This document shows, piece after piece, positions 26,690 through 36,697 of a stretch of 64,000 nt of DNA; position 1 is the first letter of the stretch; every line of letters starts with the position of its first letter. Source of the stretch: G963665085 sp963665085 (GTDB taxonomy: Bacteria > Bacteroidota > Bacteroidia > Bacteroidales > JAAAOM01); the NCBI GenBank assembly GCA_963665085.2, contig CAXXXS010000001.1, positions 4,650,001-4,714,000 of the forward strand, read 5' to 3'. The notes under the pieces are model-generated. The model had not been told where the DNA came from. It saw only the letters and a list, made by a program, of their open reading frames with translations, and searched no databases. The translations under genes were made by a program, and so were the position numbers.

Positions 26690-27529
26690 TTATACATATT
26701 TCAAAGTAGCTAATAACCTTTTATTTTGTATTATCTCAATAGCTCCTTGAACATAATTATGATAATCTGCCAATCTAACTAACGGCTCAGAAATAACACG
26801 CTGCCAACTTACTCCGTCCATACTTGTAATAGTAGTAACTCCGGAAACTTTAATTTCATCATCATGATGTTCCAAAGGTGTATCCAGACCAGATATCCAT
26901 TCTCGTTTTAATTCGCTGGTTCTGTAATATTTTGAAGATTCATTTATAGTAAATGTAACATTACTCTTTGTAGCAATTATCTTCTCCGTTCTATTATCAG
27001 TATCAATAATCCTAATGGATTCTCCGTTAATATTTACATCATCAACCAGACAATTATTAAAAATGATTTTTTGAGTCAATGCATCGAGTGTATCGTTCTC
27101 GCTTATTTCTATATTAATTTTTCCTGTAATATTACGTCCACTACTTACTGTTGTATTATCTCCATATATTATTTCAATCATAATTGGAAAACCTGCATCT
27201 GAAGTATCAATGGAAATATCAGGGATAATACCATTATTGTATCTGTCGCAGCAATATTCAACTAAAAGATGTTGTATTCCACAAGCATGCGATAGGTTTC
27301 TTAACACCTTTTCTGATTCTGCATAGAATTCTGCTTCGTAACTAATTTCTTCAAAAGCATTCTCTGCAATTTCTGTTGCTTCTATTTCTGTCGATTTTAA
27401 CGTTTCACTTAAGTTCTCATCATTTTGAGTGTTTTTTTTATACTCTGGTTCTGATAAGTCAAGTAGTATTTCACATGCTGTGAAAATACCTATTACAATT
27501 GCCAAAAAGATCAAATTTTTGTCTTTCAT
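26690..27529 (-). CDS. Lipoprotein of unknown function
   Basis: About 280 residues; start ATG 27535 or 27529 (MTMKDKN or MKDKN). Signal with lipobox GIFTAC near residue 20. An acidic, Glu/Ser/Asn-rich linker follows (about 30-75), then a beta-rich domain (VNINGESIRIIDTDNRTEKI; VTFTINESSKYYRTSELKRE). A segment HACGIQHLLVEYCCDRYNNG holds three cysteines close together, unusual for a periplasmic protein and suggestive of disulfides. I do not recognise the family. The gene stands alone, ending at the shared terminator. Confidence 0.65.
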   Translation of the reverse strand: MKDKNLIFLAIVIGIFTACEILLDLSEPEYKKNTQNDENLSETLKSTEIEATEIAENAFEEISYEAEFYAESEKVLRNLSHACGIQHLLVEYCCDRYNNGIIPDISIDTSDAGFPIMIEIIYGDNTTVSSGRNITGKINIEISENDTLDALTQKIIFNNCLVDDVNINGESIRIIDTDNRTEKIIATKSNVTFTINESSKYYRTSELKREWISGLDTPLEHHDDEIKVSGVTTITSMDGVSWQRVISEPLVRLADYHNYVQGAIEIIQNKRLLATLKYV

Positions 27530-27794
27530 TGTCAATCTAAATCAATTAATATTTTTCAGCTCTATTAATTATCCGATTGAATATATTTTTACCCTACTAT
27601 ATTTTTAAGATTTTTTATAAAAAAAACGGTATATTTTTAATCTAAAAATTTAATATCCTCAATTATCTATTGAAGTATTTTTTAGAATCGCAAAAAATGG
27701 AAATTCAAAACTTAAGCTAATGTAATTATCCTATTCAACTGGCTTTTTGTAGGATTTTAATTAAGAGGCAAGTAGTAATAAGGTTGGAAGCTTC

Positions 27795-28865
27795 TTATTC
27801 AGCTTTTTTGCTATTATCATAAACATCCAACAACCTATATTTCTCTTGACGTTTCTTCCAGCGTTCCCTGGCATATTGTTGCATATCAGTTACTGTATCT
27901 TTTTCATCAACAATCTCAAATCCAAGAAGAGTTTCGATGATATCTTCCATTGTAACAATCCCCTCCATGCCTCCATATTCATCAATAATCATAGCAATAT
28001 GTTCTTTCCGGTCTAACATTTTTTCCCAAACACTAAAAATAGGACTTCCCTCTGGCACAATAAGAATATCTCGTTTTACATCGCTGATTTTTAAAGCTTC
28101 CGGCTCATCAGTAGCCTTCTCAAAAACAGACTGACTAAGAACATACCCTGTTATATTATCCTGATTATCTTTATAAAGTGGGACTCTGGAAAATTTTAAG
28201 TAATGCTTATTCTGTAAAAAATCTTGAATTGGTAATTCTTCATCTGCTAGGGTAACAACAACTCTGGGAGTCATTATCTCAGAGACTTTAATCGATTTTA
28301 ATTTGATTATGTTTTGAATAATTTTATTCTCTTTCTCTCCAAAGATTCCTTCTTCCTTTCCAATATTTGCCAAGGCTGATATTTCTTCTCTACTTGTAGT
28401 TTTCTCAGATTTATTTTTAGCAAACAGTTTGGAAATTAATGATGATATTAAAACAAGTGGGTAAGTAATTGCAATTGTAATTCTAACTGATACTGCTGTA
28501 AACAAAGCCAACTTTCTCCAATACCTTGCACCTAAGGTTTTAGGAATAATTTCAGAAAAAATAAGAATTAATATTGTAAGTACTGCTGAAATAATACCAA
28601 AATAAGCTTCTCCAAAAATCTTAGTAGCCTGAGCTCCAACACCAGCCGCACCAATAGTATGGGCTACAGTATTCAATGATAAAATTGCTGAAAGTGGCTT
28701 ATCTATATTCTTTTTTAAATTCACCAAACCTTTGGTTCCCTTACCTCCTTTTTCTTCTTTTATCTTAAAAAAAGAAAGAGGTGTTGATAGTAATACAGCT
28801 TCCATTATAGAGCATAAAAAAGAAAGGAATAGTGCGAGAATTAAAAAGAATATTAGTAAACCCAT
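27795..28865 (-). CDS. CNNM/CorC-family membrane protein with CBS pair
   Basis: 356 residues. Residues about 1-150 form the CNNM (DUF21) transmembrane domain: four hydrophobic stretches (LLIFFLILALFLSFLCSIME; LSLNTVAHTIGAAGVGAQA; ISAVLTILILIFSEIIPKTL; VRITIAITYPLVLISSLIS) with the family signature SEIIPKTLGARY. A CBS pair follows (about 195-320: VSEIMTPRVVVTLADEELPI; IDEYGGMEGIVTMEDIIETL). Members are linked to Mg/Co export or tolerance. The CorC_HlyC domain that often follows the CBS pair is absent: the protein ends about 35 residues after it, which is a known short architecture. The gene is monocistronic. Confidence 0.88.
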   Translation of the reverse strand: MGLLIFFLILALFLSFLCSIMEAVLLSTPLSFFKIKEEKGGKGTKGLVNLKKNIDKPLSAILSLNTVAHTIGAAGVGAQATKIFGEAYFGIISAVLTILILIFSEIIPKTLGARYWRKLALFTAVSVRITIAITYPLVLISSLISKLFAKNKSEKTTSREEISALANIGKEEGIFGEKENKIIQNIIKLKSIKVSEIMTPRVVVTLADEELPIQDFLQNKHYLKFSRVPLYKDNQDNITGYVLSQSVFEKATDEPEALKISDVKRDILIVPEGSPIFSVWEKMLDRKEHIAMIIDEYGGMEGIVTMEDIIETLLGFEIVDEKDTVTDMQQYARERWKKRQEKYRLLDVYDNSKKAE

Positions 28866-28960
28866 AGTTTCAAAAATAATACAAAAAAAATTTACATTTA
28901 AAGATGTTTTTTGATTTTCTTCTAATAAACTAACTTTGATTTCTTCTAAAAATTAAAACT

Positions 28961-29944
28961 ATGGACAATACAAAAAACTTTATTATTAAAAAAGACACGA
29001 CGTTATTTAACTATTTCCTTTCAATTGCTTTTTTTCTAAGTATCTCAATTACTTCTATTGCCTCTGATGCTAATCAGGAGTCTAGCCCAATAATTGGTCA
29101 TTGGGATCTCACTGTTCAAATTGATAATCAAGACTATCCTTCTTGGTTAGAGGTAAAACTTTCTGGTTTTAAAACATTAGTAGGTAGGTTTGTCGGAGAA
29201 GTAGGAAGTGCACGTCCAATTTCAGAAATAAAGTATGAAAATGGAAAATTTTCATTTAGCATTCCTCCACAATGGGACAACAGCGATAACGATATGATAC
29301 TTGAGGGTTCTATCGTAGATGGACAACTTACCGGAGTAATCACAAGCTGCTCAGGAAAAAAATACACTTTTACCGGCGTAAAAGCTCCTTTACTACAAAG
29401 AGCTAACATGAATCCTAAATGGGATAAACCAATTACTCTTTTCAATGGTAAAAATCTTGACAATTGGCATTCTCAGAAACCAGAAAATCAATGGGTCGTT
29501 GAAAACGGTATTTTAAAAAGTCCAAAATCTGGAAGCAATTTACTGACAGACAAAAAATTTGAAGATTTCAAACTACATATTGAGTTTAAATACCCAGAAG
29601 GAGGAAATTCCGGAATATATCTTAGAGGACGTTATGAAGTACAAGTTGAGGACAGCAAAGGGAAAGAACCATCTTCAATTTACCTGGGTGGCGTTTATGG
29701 ATTCCTGACTCCAAATGAAATTGTAGCCAAAGCTGCTGGAGAATGGCAAACTTATGATATTACATTAATAGGAAGAAGAGTTACTATTGTAGCTAATGGA
29801 AAAACTGTTATATGCGATCAAATTATACCTGGAATAACAGGTGGTGCTATTGACAGCAATGAAGGCGAACCTGGTCCAATAATGTTACAAGGAGACCATT
29901 TACCTATAGAATACAGAAACATTGTTATAACACCAGCTTTATAA
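28961..29944 (+). CDS. Secreted DUF1080 (3-keto-disaccharide hydrolase-like) protein
   Basis: 327 residues; a hydrophobic signal segment at about 18-36 (FNYFLSIAFFLSISITSIAS) preceded by a basic N-terminus. Residues about 40-140 form a small beta domain (GHWDLTVQIDNQDYPSWLEV). From about 150 comes DUF1080/PF06439: ITLFNGKNLDNWHSQ, WVVENGILKSPKSGSNLLTD, EFKYPEGGNSGIYLRGRYEV and PIMLQGDHLPIEYRNIVI. The fold is a concanavalin-like jelly roll; characterised relatives hydrolyse 3-keto-glycosides, others are binding modules. No genes for sugar oxidation are beside it. A terminator follows at 29960-30005. Confidence 0.85.
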   Translation: MDNTKNFIIKKDTTLFNYFLSIAFFLSISITSIASDANQESSPIIGHWDLTVQIDNQDYPSWLEVKLSGFKTLVGRFVGEVGSARPISEIKYENGKFSFSIPPQWDNSDNDMILEGSIVDGQLTGVITSCSGKKYTFTGVKAPLLQRANMNPKWDKPITLFNGKNLDNWHSQKPENQWVVENGILKSPKSGSNLLTDKKFEDFKLHIEFKYPEGGNSGIYLRGRYEVQVEDSKGKEPSSIYLGGVYGFLTPNEIVAKAAGEWQTYDITLIGRRVTIVANGKTVICDQIIPGITGGAIDSNEGEPGPIMLQGDHLPIEYRNIVITPAL

Positions 29945-29959
29945 TAACAGAACTTATAC

Positions 29960-30005
29960 AAAAAAGAGTGTTCAAAAGTAATTATCTTTCGGACACTCTT
30001 TTTTA
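29960..30005. terminator. Bidirectional terminator
   Basis: AAAAAAGAGTGT and ACACTCTTTTTT form an 11-bp stem with A and T runs, between the convergent DUF1080 (plus) and type IX cargo (minus) genes. Confidence 0.8.
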
Positions 30006-30046
30006 TTTCTTTTAAAGCTCAAACAAAACGTAGACTCAAAAGCTTT

Positions 30047-33000
30047 TTATTGTATTACAATTTTCTTCACCTGCGTTTTTCCTCTATAAACAGCTCTTAG
30101 GAAATAAATTCCCTGCTCTATATCACTAACATACATGATTTTTTCTTTTGTTGATTTTACAAGTTTTCCTGCCAAATCATACATCATTATCCTATCAAAT
30201 TCTCCTTCTATATTTATTATTTCCTTTGCCGGATTTGGATAAACATTCAATTCAAAACTATCATAGGTAATGTATTCTGGTATTCCTGTGGCAATTTTTA
30301 AGTTTACAATAACCTCCGTACTATCTGACAATGATTTTTTCGCATCATCTCTCACTCCAACAATCATTGTAAATGTTTCTACTCCCGTATTCCAATAATC
30401 CAACTGTTCAGCATCCGCAACTTTTAATTCACCAGAGATTGAATCAAGAGAAAAAGCTGTGCATGTATTATTACCGGCAAAATAAAATCGTAGTTGCTGA
30501 TCTTTATCTTCATCATCTGCCCAAAGGGTATCAATAACAGTACCTTCTGTTAAAAGTGGTTCAACATTAAATACACGTGCATATATTATAGGTTGATGAT
30601 TAAACTCTGTTTGTAATTCCATTTCATTAGAATATTCACTTTCGTTACCACATCTGTCGATAGCCTTGATAACAAAATAATAAGTAGAGTCCTTATACAA
30701 TCCGGCAAGTTGAGTAGAAGTTAATGTTCCGATATCCACAGGTGAATCTTCACCAAGAACAGATGCTGTTCCATTATAAGGGCCTCCCTGTTTTGTACCA
30801 TAATATACATAATAACCCGAAACATCAATCGCTTCTGAAGGCTCCCATTCAAGTGAAACATTATAATCATTAAGATTTGCTGTAGTAAGTAACGGAGCAT
30901 CAGGTGGATTTTGTTCATTTATAAATACTTTTACGGCATCACTTGCCTGTCCTTTCCTACTTTCAGCTTTTATATATACAATTCCAGAGATGCTGTCTGC
31001 TATGTAATTAAATTCTATCTTTCCTCCAATAGCAGCAACCTGAATTCCATCTACACTACTATTTACATCAACAGCATCAATTGTTCCTCTTGATACACCA
31101 ATTGTAAATTCTTCATCATTATTTATAATCTCTCCTGTATTATAGTAAAGAATATTACTTGTTATAATTGCTGTATCTGAAGTCTCTATATATATCGTGT
31201 CTTTATTTGAGGTTAAAACCATTTCACTGGCAGGAACAAATGGGGCTAGCGTAAATGTAGCAAATGAATCAATACGTGCCGTTACAGTATTTTTCAATGT
31301 ATCAACAACACCTCCAATATATACCCAACTACTATTTGCTTTATCTTCAACATACATGCATAAATCCATTTCATTAATCTGATATAAACTGCTATCGCTT
31401 AACATAACCTCAAGTTCTTCATCAAAATAATGAATTGTTAGAACTGCAGAATCCTCGACCAACTTTCCATTGGGTTCGAATTGATAAAAACCACCAATTC
31501 CATAGTCCAGCTTATGTACCTCGGTTGCAAGGTCCTTAACCATTTGAAAAGTATTCTTTTGTGTTGATTTTAAGGTTGATTTTGTTACCGGGACTCCATC
31601 TGTGCCATACCAATCCCAATAATATACAAAAATGCTGTCCTGTGATGTTATTGTATCTGCCATTAAATACGATAAACGTTCACTATCAGGAACCAGAGGG
31701 ATTGAATCTAGTTTTGTACTCTTTAATAAAAGACTAAGTGGCCAGATAGCAATTTTTTTGAAAATATTTTCCTTTGCTTCTTCCCATAGATAGTCCCCTG
31801 ATTCATTTAAAATATCTTGTAGGATATCTTTAGCTGTGTACGAATTATTCTGCTCTACATAATCATATGTTTGAAGTGGATATAACTTCCAATTATAGAA
31901 AACGCCAGATTTCCACAAATATTCATTTTCTTCAGTATAAGAAATACCTCCTCCAAAACTACATTTAACAGGACCTAGTCCAAAGGACAACGAGACTTCA
32001 AAAGCTCCATCTCCGATTAAATCTTTAACGGTATGGTTATAAGGAACTGGAGGAAATGAAAATGCATTTTTTACTTGTTCTTCTGCAAATGCAGTAAATG
32101 GTTCTGAGAAAAAACTTGCGCCAGACATGGAAGAAATATCCAAATCCAAATCACTTATATCTGTACTAGTGAGTTCTTTTACCAAACTTACTTTATCTTC
32201 CAAAATAGATTTTAGCAGATCATCATGAAAATCAAATGAAAAATGGTATTCTCTTTCCTGAGCTACTCCAACATCAAATAAACCTATAAGTTCTGCCTTT
32301 GCTGAATATTTATAACCATACATAAATCCCAATGTTGTATATGGATTATCAATATTTCTATAGGTCCCGATAGATGCCCCAAATTTTCCCCCTCCGCTGG
32401 CACTTAAAGATAATATATCGGGTATTTTTATTTCCAGTTTATTGTCATCATCTTTCTTATCATCTTCGGTTTTATCGTCACTATCAGATTTTGTGTCTTT
32501 ATTATCTTTATTTTCATCATCATCATCGCCAAACAGTTTAGTTATATCTAGTGCTAGTGCACTTGATACACCCACTTCATATTCTTCTTCGTGTGAAAGT
32601 TTAAAATCTAGTTGAGAAGTATGAGAATATGCGGTAAACAAGAATTCATTTTTCCCTTCGGCTTTTAGACTACCTTTTAATTCAGCGCCTACCGGTAATT
32701 CTTCATCTCCTACATTACCACTAATTCCTGCTCCTGCACCTGCTTCTCCTGAAAAAACTACTCCAATGCTATTCGAAACAGCGGCTTCATCTATGTATGG
32801 ATTATTGCCTAACAAGGCAACACCAAAAAATCGTAATAATGGCGAATCGAGATAAGTAAATGCAGAACCTGCAAGTGTTAAAAATTTCGCCAATGCATAT
32901 TCTCCATTGATATTCTCATAATCATAGAGAAAATCATCCTTAACAATTGCACTGATATTAGCTCCTACTGAAGCTTCTGCTCCTGCTTCCAGTGAACCAA

Positions 33001-35323
33001 ACTTAGCCTTTGCTGATGCTGAGAGATTGATGCCTGCTCCCACTTTTGAGCCTCTTTCGATAATTAAATTTGATGGCACCTCTGTTAAACCATTATCTTT
33101 TACAACTAAACCGATACCAGCTTCTGCTTCCTGATTAATCTCAACAACAGAAATCCCTTCTTTAAGCCATAACTTACCGCCCCACTTTTTTTCATATTCA
33201 TGAGGTTCAAGGTTCACACTAAAATTAACCCTATCGCTTTCAGAATATGGGAGCGATTCTGCTCCAATCTGACTTATATAAAAATCCTTTGTAGTTGGTG
33301 CACTATTTCCAACCATATCCCAGGGGATCTCTATATCTACAATTCCTTTATAATTAGAAAAATATGTATCATCCAATCCATTTACAAAAACTTCTGCACC
33401 ATAAACAGATTCCCTTGAAGTCTTATCTATTATTTTATAATACCTGTGTACCGAACCTCCTACTTGTATTTCCGACAATTCAGGATTTACTTTAAATGTT
33501 ATCGTATCGATAAGATAATCTATTTTTTTCGGGATTAAACTTACATCTATGATATAAGCTGTATCTTTTAATACTTCAACATCTGTGAATACACTATCTT
33601 TATGCAGAGTTGAAAAAAATTCAAGCTCATATCCGTACCCTGGATAAACATTGGAAATATAATATCTGCCATTGCTATCTGTTAAAACAAATTTATCACT
33701 TTTACCTGTTAGTTTTACAAGCACATCCGACAATGTATCTCCCTCTGTACTTGTTACTATTCCACTAATAACAGAACTAACTAATGCTAAACTATCATCT
33801 GAGGATTTTAAAAAGGGTTCATACACTACATAATCTGAAACTTTACATCCATTACCATTCTTATTCGTCTCTGGGTGATAAGGCCCTAAACCACCATACC
33901 AATAATTATTTTGAGCTGTTATATAAGGGTCATAATTAACACTATCAATAATAAAAGCATTTATTGCATAATTTTGTTTATCAATTAAAAAAGAGCAACT
34001 ATCTATTGAAAATTGATGATCTATATAATATTCATGAGCAGCATTAATAGCATTATTATATAGATTGCTAAAAATACATCTTCTTAATTTTGTATAACCT
34101 GATGTGCCAACAGTAGTTCTAATTACAGCAGAGGAATCATTTAAAATTTGCTCATCTTCTGTGCTATAAAAAACACCTCCATAATTAAATACGCAATTAC
34201 TTAAATCAATCCTGTTGCCTTTTATATAACCCCAATCATCTGTTTGAGGTGCCGGGTGATCTCCTTCAAAATATTCATAATCATAATCATGGTCGTATTC
34301 TGAAGTAAATACAATTTTATCAGAATTGGAGTCAGAACTACTTAAAGAACTCTCGTCATCTAAATAGATAAATGGCTTTTTACTATAATCTGCATAATAC
34401 TTAAATTTCACAAGTGCGCCATTTTCAACAACAATATTTTGATCCTTGATTATTAATGGGTCTGTTATTAAATAGGGAATAGATAGCTTATCCCAAAGGC
34501 AATATTCATAATATTGAGTTGCCCTGGTAAATGATATCTCTCCTCCCATGGCAAAATAATCTTCTCCATTATTTTCAAAAGTTATATCGTTTCCATTATC
34601 ACCAAAAAGAGAAGTTTCTTCATCATTATAGTGTAATTGCAAATTATTAAAGAAAATAGGGTAAGCTTTACTGTTTCTTACAACTACATTATCAAAGTTA
34701 CTCTCGGATGAAGTAAGCTGAATCCCATAGTAACAATCGGAAATTATACAATTAGATAAATCAACTTTGCCAAGCTTAAGCCCAACACCTTGCGAATAAA
34801 GAAATTTACAATCATCAATAGTACGGTAATAGTTGTTGGGATAGATTACCATCGGATAATTATATTTTACTTCTACAGAATCAGGGTTTCTTCCTCCTCC
34901 ATATCTGAATTCTACTCCACGAAATGGTAGTTCATCACTTACCTCTTCATTAAATATAATATACCCCCAATCTCCTGGTTTTGGAATTGTTGTTTTGGAT
35001 GTACCTTTAAGTTCTCCTAATGAGTTATCGCGCTCTGATGTAAAAATCACAGGATTATTAGAATCTGAATTTATCTCAACACCTCTATTAACTACCATAT
35101 AACTTTTTTTAGCTTCATCCGGGTGATATTTGAACATTACAACTGTTCCATCTTCGATACGTAAAGTATCGTTTACTATCAACGAATCAACAATGATATA
35201 AGGAGAACCTATGGAATCCCATTGAGTATCTTCAGTTATATATCCGGAAACATAAGTTTGAGAATAAGAACAAATTGAAATAAAAATAAGAATTGTTAGT
35301 AGAAAACAGTTTAGAGGTTTCAT
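30047..35323 (-). CDS. Giant type IX-secreted surface protein
   Basis: 1758 residues with a signal peptide (1-22, SICSYSQ). From about 20 to 540 it shows two rounds of right-handed beta-helix repeats (GTVVMFKYHPDEAKKS; ALVKFKYYADYSKKP; FNYGGVFYSTEDE). A carboxypeptidase-regulatory-like domain follows near 545-625 (SGIVTSTEGDTLSDVLVKLT). Residues about 730-920 are Gly/Ala-rich (GSLEAGAEASVGANISAIVK). A very acidic Asp/Lys stretch comes near 960-1000 (DDKTEDDKKDDDNK). Near 1530-1620 is a fibronectin type III domain, then a cadherin-like segment (ELKVADAEQLDYWNTGVETF). The C-terminal 65 residues are a type A sorting domain (ELNVYPNPAKEIINIEG ... IYFLRAVYRGKTQVKKIVIQ). It is exported through T9SS to the surface. 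No catalytic motif was recognised. Confidence 0.85.
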   Translation of the reverse strand: MKPLNCFLLTILIFISICSYSQTYVSGYITEDTQWDSIGSPYIIVDSLIVNDTLRIEDGTVVMFKYHPDEAKKSYMVVNRGVEINSDSNNPVIFTSERDNSLGELKGTSKTTIPKPGDWGYIIFNEEVSDELPFRGVEFRYGGGRNPDSVEVKYNYPMVIYPNNYYRTIDDCKFLYSQGVGLKLGKVDLSNCIISDCYYGIQLTSSESNFDNVVVRNSKAYPIFFNNLQLHYNDEETSLFGDNGNDITFENNGEDYFAMGGEISFTRATQYYEYCLWDKLSIPYLITDPLIIKDQNIVVENGALVKFKYYADYSKKPFIYLDDESSLSSSDSNSDKIVFTSEYDHDYDYEYFEGDHPAPQTDDWGYIKGNRIDLSNCVFNYGGVFYSTEDEQILNDSSAVIRTTVGTSGYTKLRRCIFSNLYNNAINAAHEYYIDHQFSIDSCSFLIDKQNYAINAFIIDSVNYDPYITAQNNYWYGGLGPYHPETNKNGNGCKVSDYVVYEPFLKSSDDSLALVSSVISGIVTSTEGDTLSDVLVKLTGKSDKFVLTDSNGRYYISNVYPGYGYELEFFSTLHKDSVFTDVEVLKDTAYIIDVSLIPKKIDYLIDTITFKVNPELSEIQVGGSVHRYYKIIDKTSRESVYGAEVFVNGLDDTYFSNYKGIVDIEIPWDMVGNSAPTTKDFYISQIGAESLPYSESDRVNFSVNLEPHEYEKKWGGKLWLKEGISVVEINQEAEAGIGLVVKDNGLTEVPSNLIIERGSKVGAGINLSASAKAKFGSLEAGAEASVGANISAIVKDDFLYDYENINGEYALAKFLTLAGSAFTYLDSPLLRFFGVALLGNNPYIDEAAVSNSIGVVFSGEAGAGAGISGNVGDEELPVGAELKGSLKAEGKNEFLFTAYSHTSQLDFKLSHEEEYEVGVSSALALDITKLFGDDDDENKDNKDTKSDSDDKTEDDKKDDDNKLEIKIPDILSLSASGGGKFGASIGTYRNIDNPYTTLGFMYGYKYSAKAELIGLFDVGVAQEREYHFSFDFHDDLLKSILEDKVSLVKELTSTDISDLDLDISSMSGASFFSEPFTAFAEEQVKNAFSFPPVPYNHTVKDLIGDGAFEVSLSFGLGPVKCSFGGGISYTEENEYLWKSGVFYNWKLYPLQTYDYVEQNNSYTAKDILQDILNESGDYLWEEAKENIFKKIAIWPLSLLLKSTKLDSIPLVPDSERLSYLMADTITSQDSIFVYYWDWYGTDGVPVTKSTLKSTQKNTFQMVKDLATEVHKLDYGIGGFYQFEPNGKLVEDSAVLTIHYFDEELEVMLSDSSLYQINEMDLCMYVEDKANSSWVYIGGVVDTLKNTVTARIDSFATFTLAPFVPASEMVLTSNKDTIYIETSDTAIITSNILYYNTGEIINNDEEFTIGVSRGTIDAVDVNSSVDGIQVAAIGGKIEFNYIADSISGIVYIKAESRKGQASDAVKVFINEQNPPDAPLLTTANLNDYNVSLEWEPSEAIDVSGYYVYYGTKQGGPYNGTASVLGEDSPVDIGTLTSTQLAGLYKDSTYYFVIKAIDRCGNESEYSNEMELQTEFNHQPIIYARVFNVEPLLTEGTVIDTLWADDEDKDQQLRFYFAGNNTCTAFSLDSISGELKVADAEQLDYWNTGVETFTMIVGVRDDAKKSLSDSTEVIVNLKIATGIPEYITYDSFELNVYPNPAKEIINIEGEFDRIMMYDLAGKLVKSTKEKIMYVSDIEQGIYFLRAVYRGKTQVKKIVIQ

Positions 35324-35404
35324 GTTAAATATTTAGGTTTGCTTTAGAAATTTTAAGAATCAGCAATCTAATTATAATTGAAGAGAAATAAAAGAAATAA
35401 TTAA

Positions 35405-36303
35405 GAAACTGTCTAAATTTTAAATTTAAATTCTGTTAAGCATTAATTTTATCATAGCAAGTTGAATCATTACTTGGCTTGTTTCTGGATGATACTCAAA
35501 ATCTTTACTCAATCTTCTATAGCTTTCAAACCAAGCAAAAGTTCTTTCTACTACCCATCTCTTGGGTAATACCTCAAACTTTTTGGTTGAATCTTTTCTG
35601 AGTACAATTTCTAAAATCCATCCAAATGTTCGTTGCGTTTTCTCTACTAATTCACCTCTATATCCACCATCAGCAATTATTTTTATTAAGCGATGAAATC
35701 GACCTTTAAGTTCAACTATTACTTTTGATGCAGCTTTACTGTCATGTTCATTGGCCGCGTGAACTATTACTGTTAATAATAGGCCCATTGTATCCACGAT
35801 AATATGCCTTTTTCTGCCTTTCGTTTTTTTACCGCCGTCTATACCTCTGCATACACCTCCGCTTCTTGTTGTTTTAACAGATTGGCTGTCAATAAGTGCC
35901 ACGCTTGGCGATTCGTTTTTTCCGGATTTAAGTCGAATCATATCTCTTAATAATTCATGTATTAATTCAATAGTCCCGTCATTTTTCCACTTTGAAAAAT
36001 AATAATAAACCGTTTTCCATGGAGGAAAATTATTTGGAAGCATTCGCCACTGACAGCCTGTTTTAAGAAGATAGAAGATTGCATCGAAAATATCACGTAA
36101 TGAATACTTTCGCTTCCGATTGTCTCTTAAAATGCTTAATATTGTTTTCCATTGGCTATCTGTAATGTCTGTTGGGTACGATTTCATTTTCTTTATGTTG
36201 TTGGTACTCATAAAGATACATAAATTTATCCACACAAACAACTGATAGTCAGTGTTTTATATTGTTATTTTTAGCGGAGTTTTTACTATAATATTTTCAT
36301 TAA
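35405..36303 (-). mobile_element. IS5-family element, copy 1 (one end lost)
   Basis: Nearly identical to the 918-bp copy at 41777-42694. The end at 35405 has the inverted repeat GAAACTGTCTAAATTTTAA, preceded by TAA (35402-35404). The other end stops exactly where the 19-bp inverted repeat should begin; the sequence passes directly into the right end of the IS200-like element at 36302. With only one end it should not transpose alone. Its transposase promoter also differs: TATCTTTA instead of TATCTTTG. Confidence 0.88.
35426..36187 (-). CDS. IS5-family (IS1031-like) transposase, copy 1
   Basis: 253 residues from ATG 36187 (MKSYPTDITDSQWKTILSIL); upstream codons are open to 36241 but cover the promoter. 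DDE residues: first Asp in VALIDSQSVKTT, second Asp in IIADGGYRGELV, Glu in VVERTFAWFESYRR. The coding frame is the same as in copy 2 except one upstream codon (ATG here, GTG there), outside the likely protein. The reading frame is complete, so it could act in trans even though its own element has lost one end. Confidence 0.92.
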   Translation of the reverse strand: MKSYPTDITDSQWKTILSILRDNRKRKYSLRDIFDAIFYLLKTGCQWRMLPNNFPPWKTVYYYFSKWKNDGTIELIHELLRDMIRLKSGKNESPSVALIDSQSVKTTRSGGVCRGIDGGKKTKGRKRHIIVDTMGLLLTVIVHAANEHDSKAASKVIVELKGRFHRLIKIIADGGYRGELVEKTQRTFGWILEIVLRKDSTKKFEVLPKRWVVERTFAWFESYRRLSKDFEYHPETSQVMIQLAMIKLMLNRI

Positions 36304-36334
36304 ATGAACTACCCCGGGGCAGAGCCCCGAGGTA

Positions 36335-36693
36335 TCAAAAGAGCGTAAGTTGCTGAACAAATATCTTTTTATATTCCTTTTCTTTGCCCTGACTTTCAAC
36401 ATATCTACGTATTACTTCTTCATTTGCATACTGACCAACTGTATTTGCATAATAACCGCTTGACCAAAAATTACCTCCCCATAATTTTGCCTCAATTTCT
36501 GGATGACGTTGAAAAAGTTGTTTGGCAGTTATAGTTTTTATAGTTCGTGCAATCTCTGAAACACTTAGGTTTGGAACACTTTGAACTAAGAAATGAACAT
36601 GATCAGATTCATAACCTACTTCAACAAAATGTATTTCATAACGTTCTGAAATTTGCATACAAATTTCTTTTAGGGTCTCACCTATCTCTTTAC
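36335..36693 (-). pseudogene. tnpA: IS200-type TnpA, C-terminal part
   Basis: Encodes the C-terminal 119 residues of a Y1/HUH transposase: SERYEIHFVEVGYESDHVHF followed by LVQ contains the HUH motif (HVH), WGGNFWSSGYYANTVGQYAN is a family signature, and the nucleophile Tyr is in EEVIRRYVESQG. The frame is open upstream but has no start codon, because the 5' part lies at 37991-38078 beyond the inserted IS. Joining both parts at the TAA duplication gives a 148-residue protein reading KYRRIVI then SKEIGETLKEIC, which matches the family without a gap. Confidence 0.88.
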
Positions 36694-36697
36694 TTAA

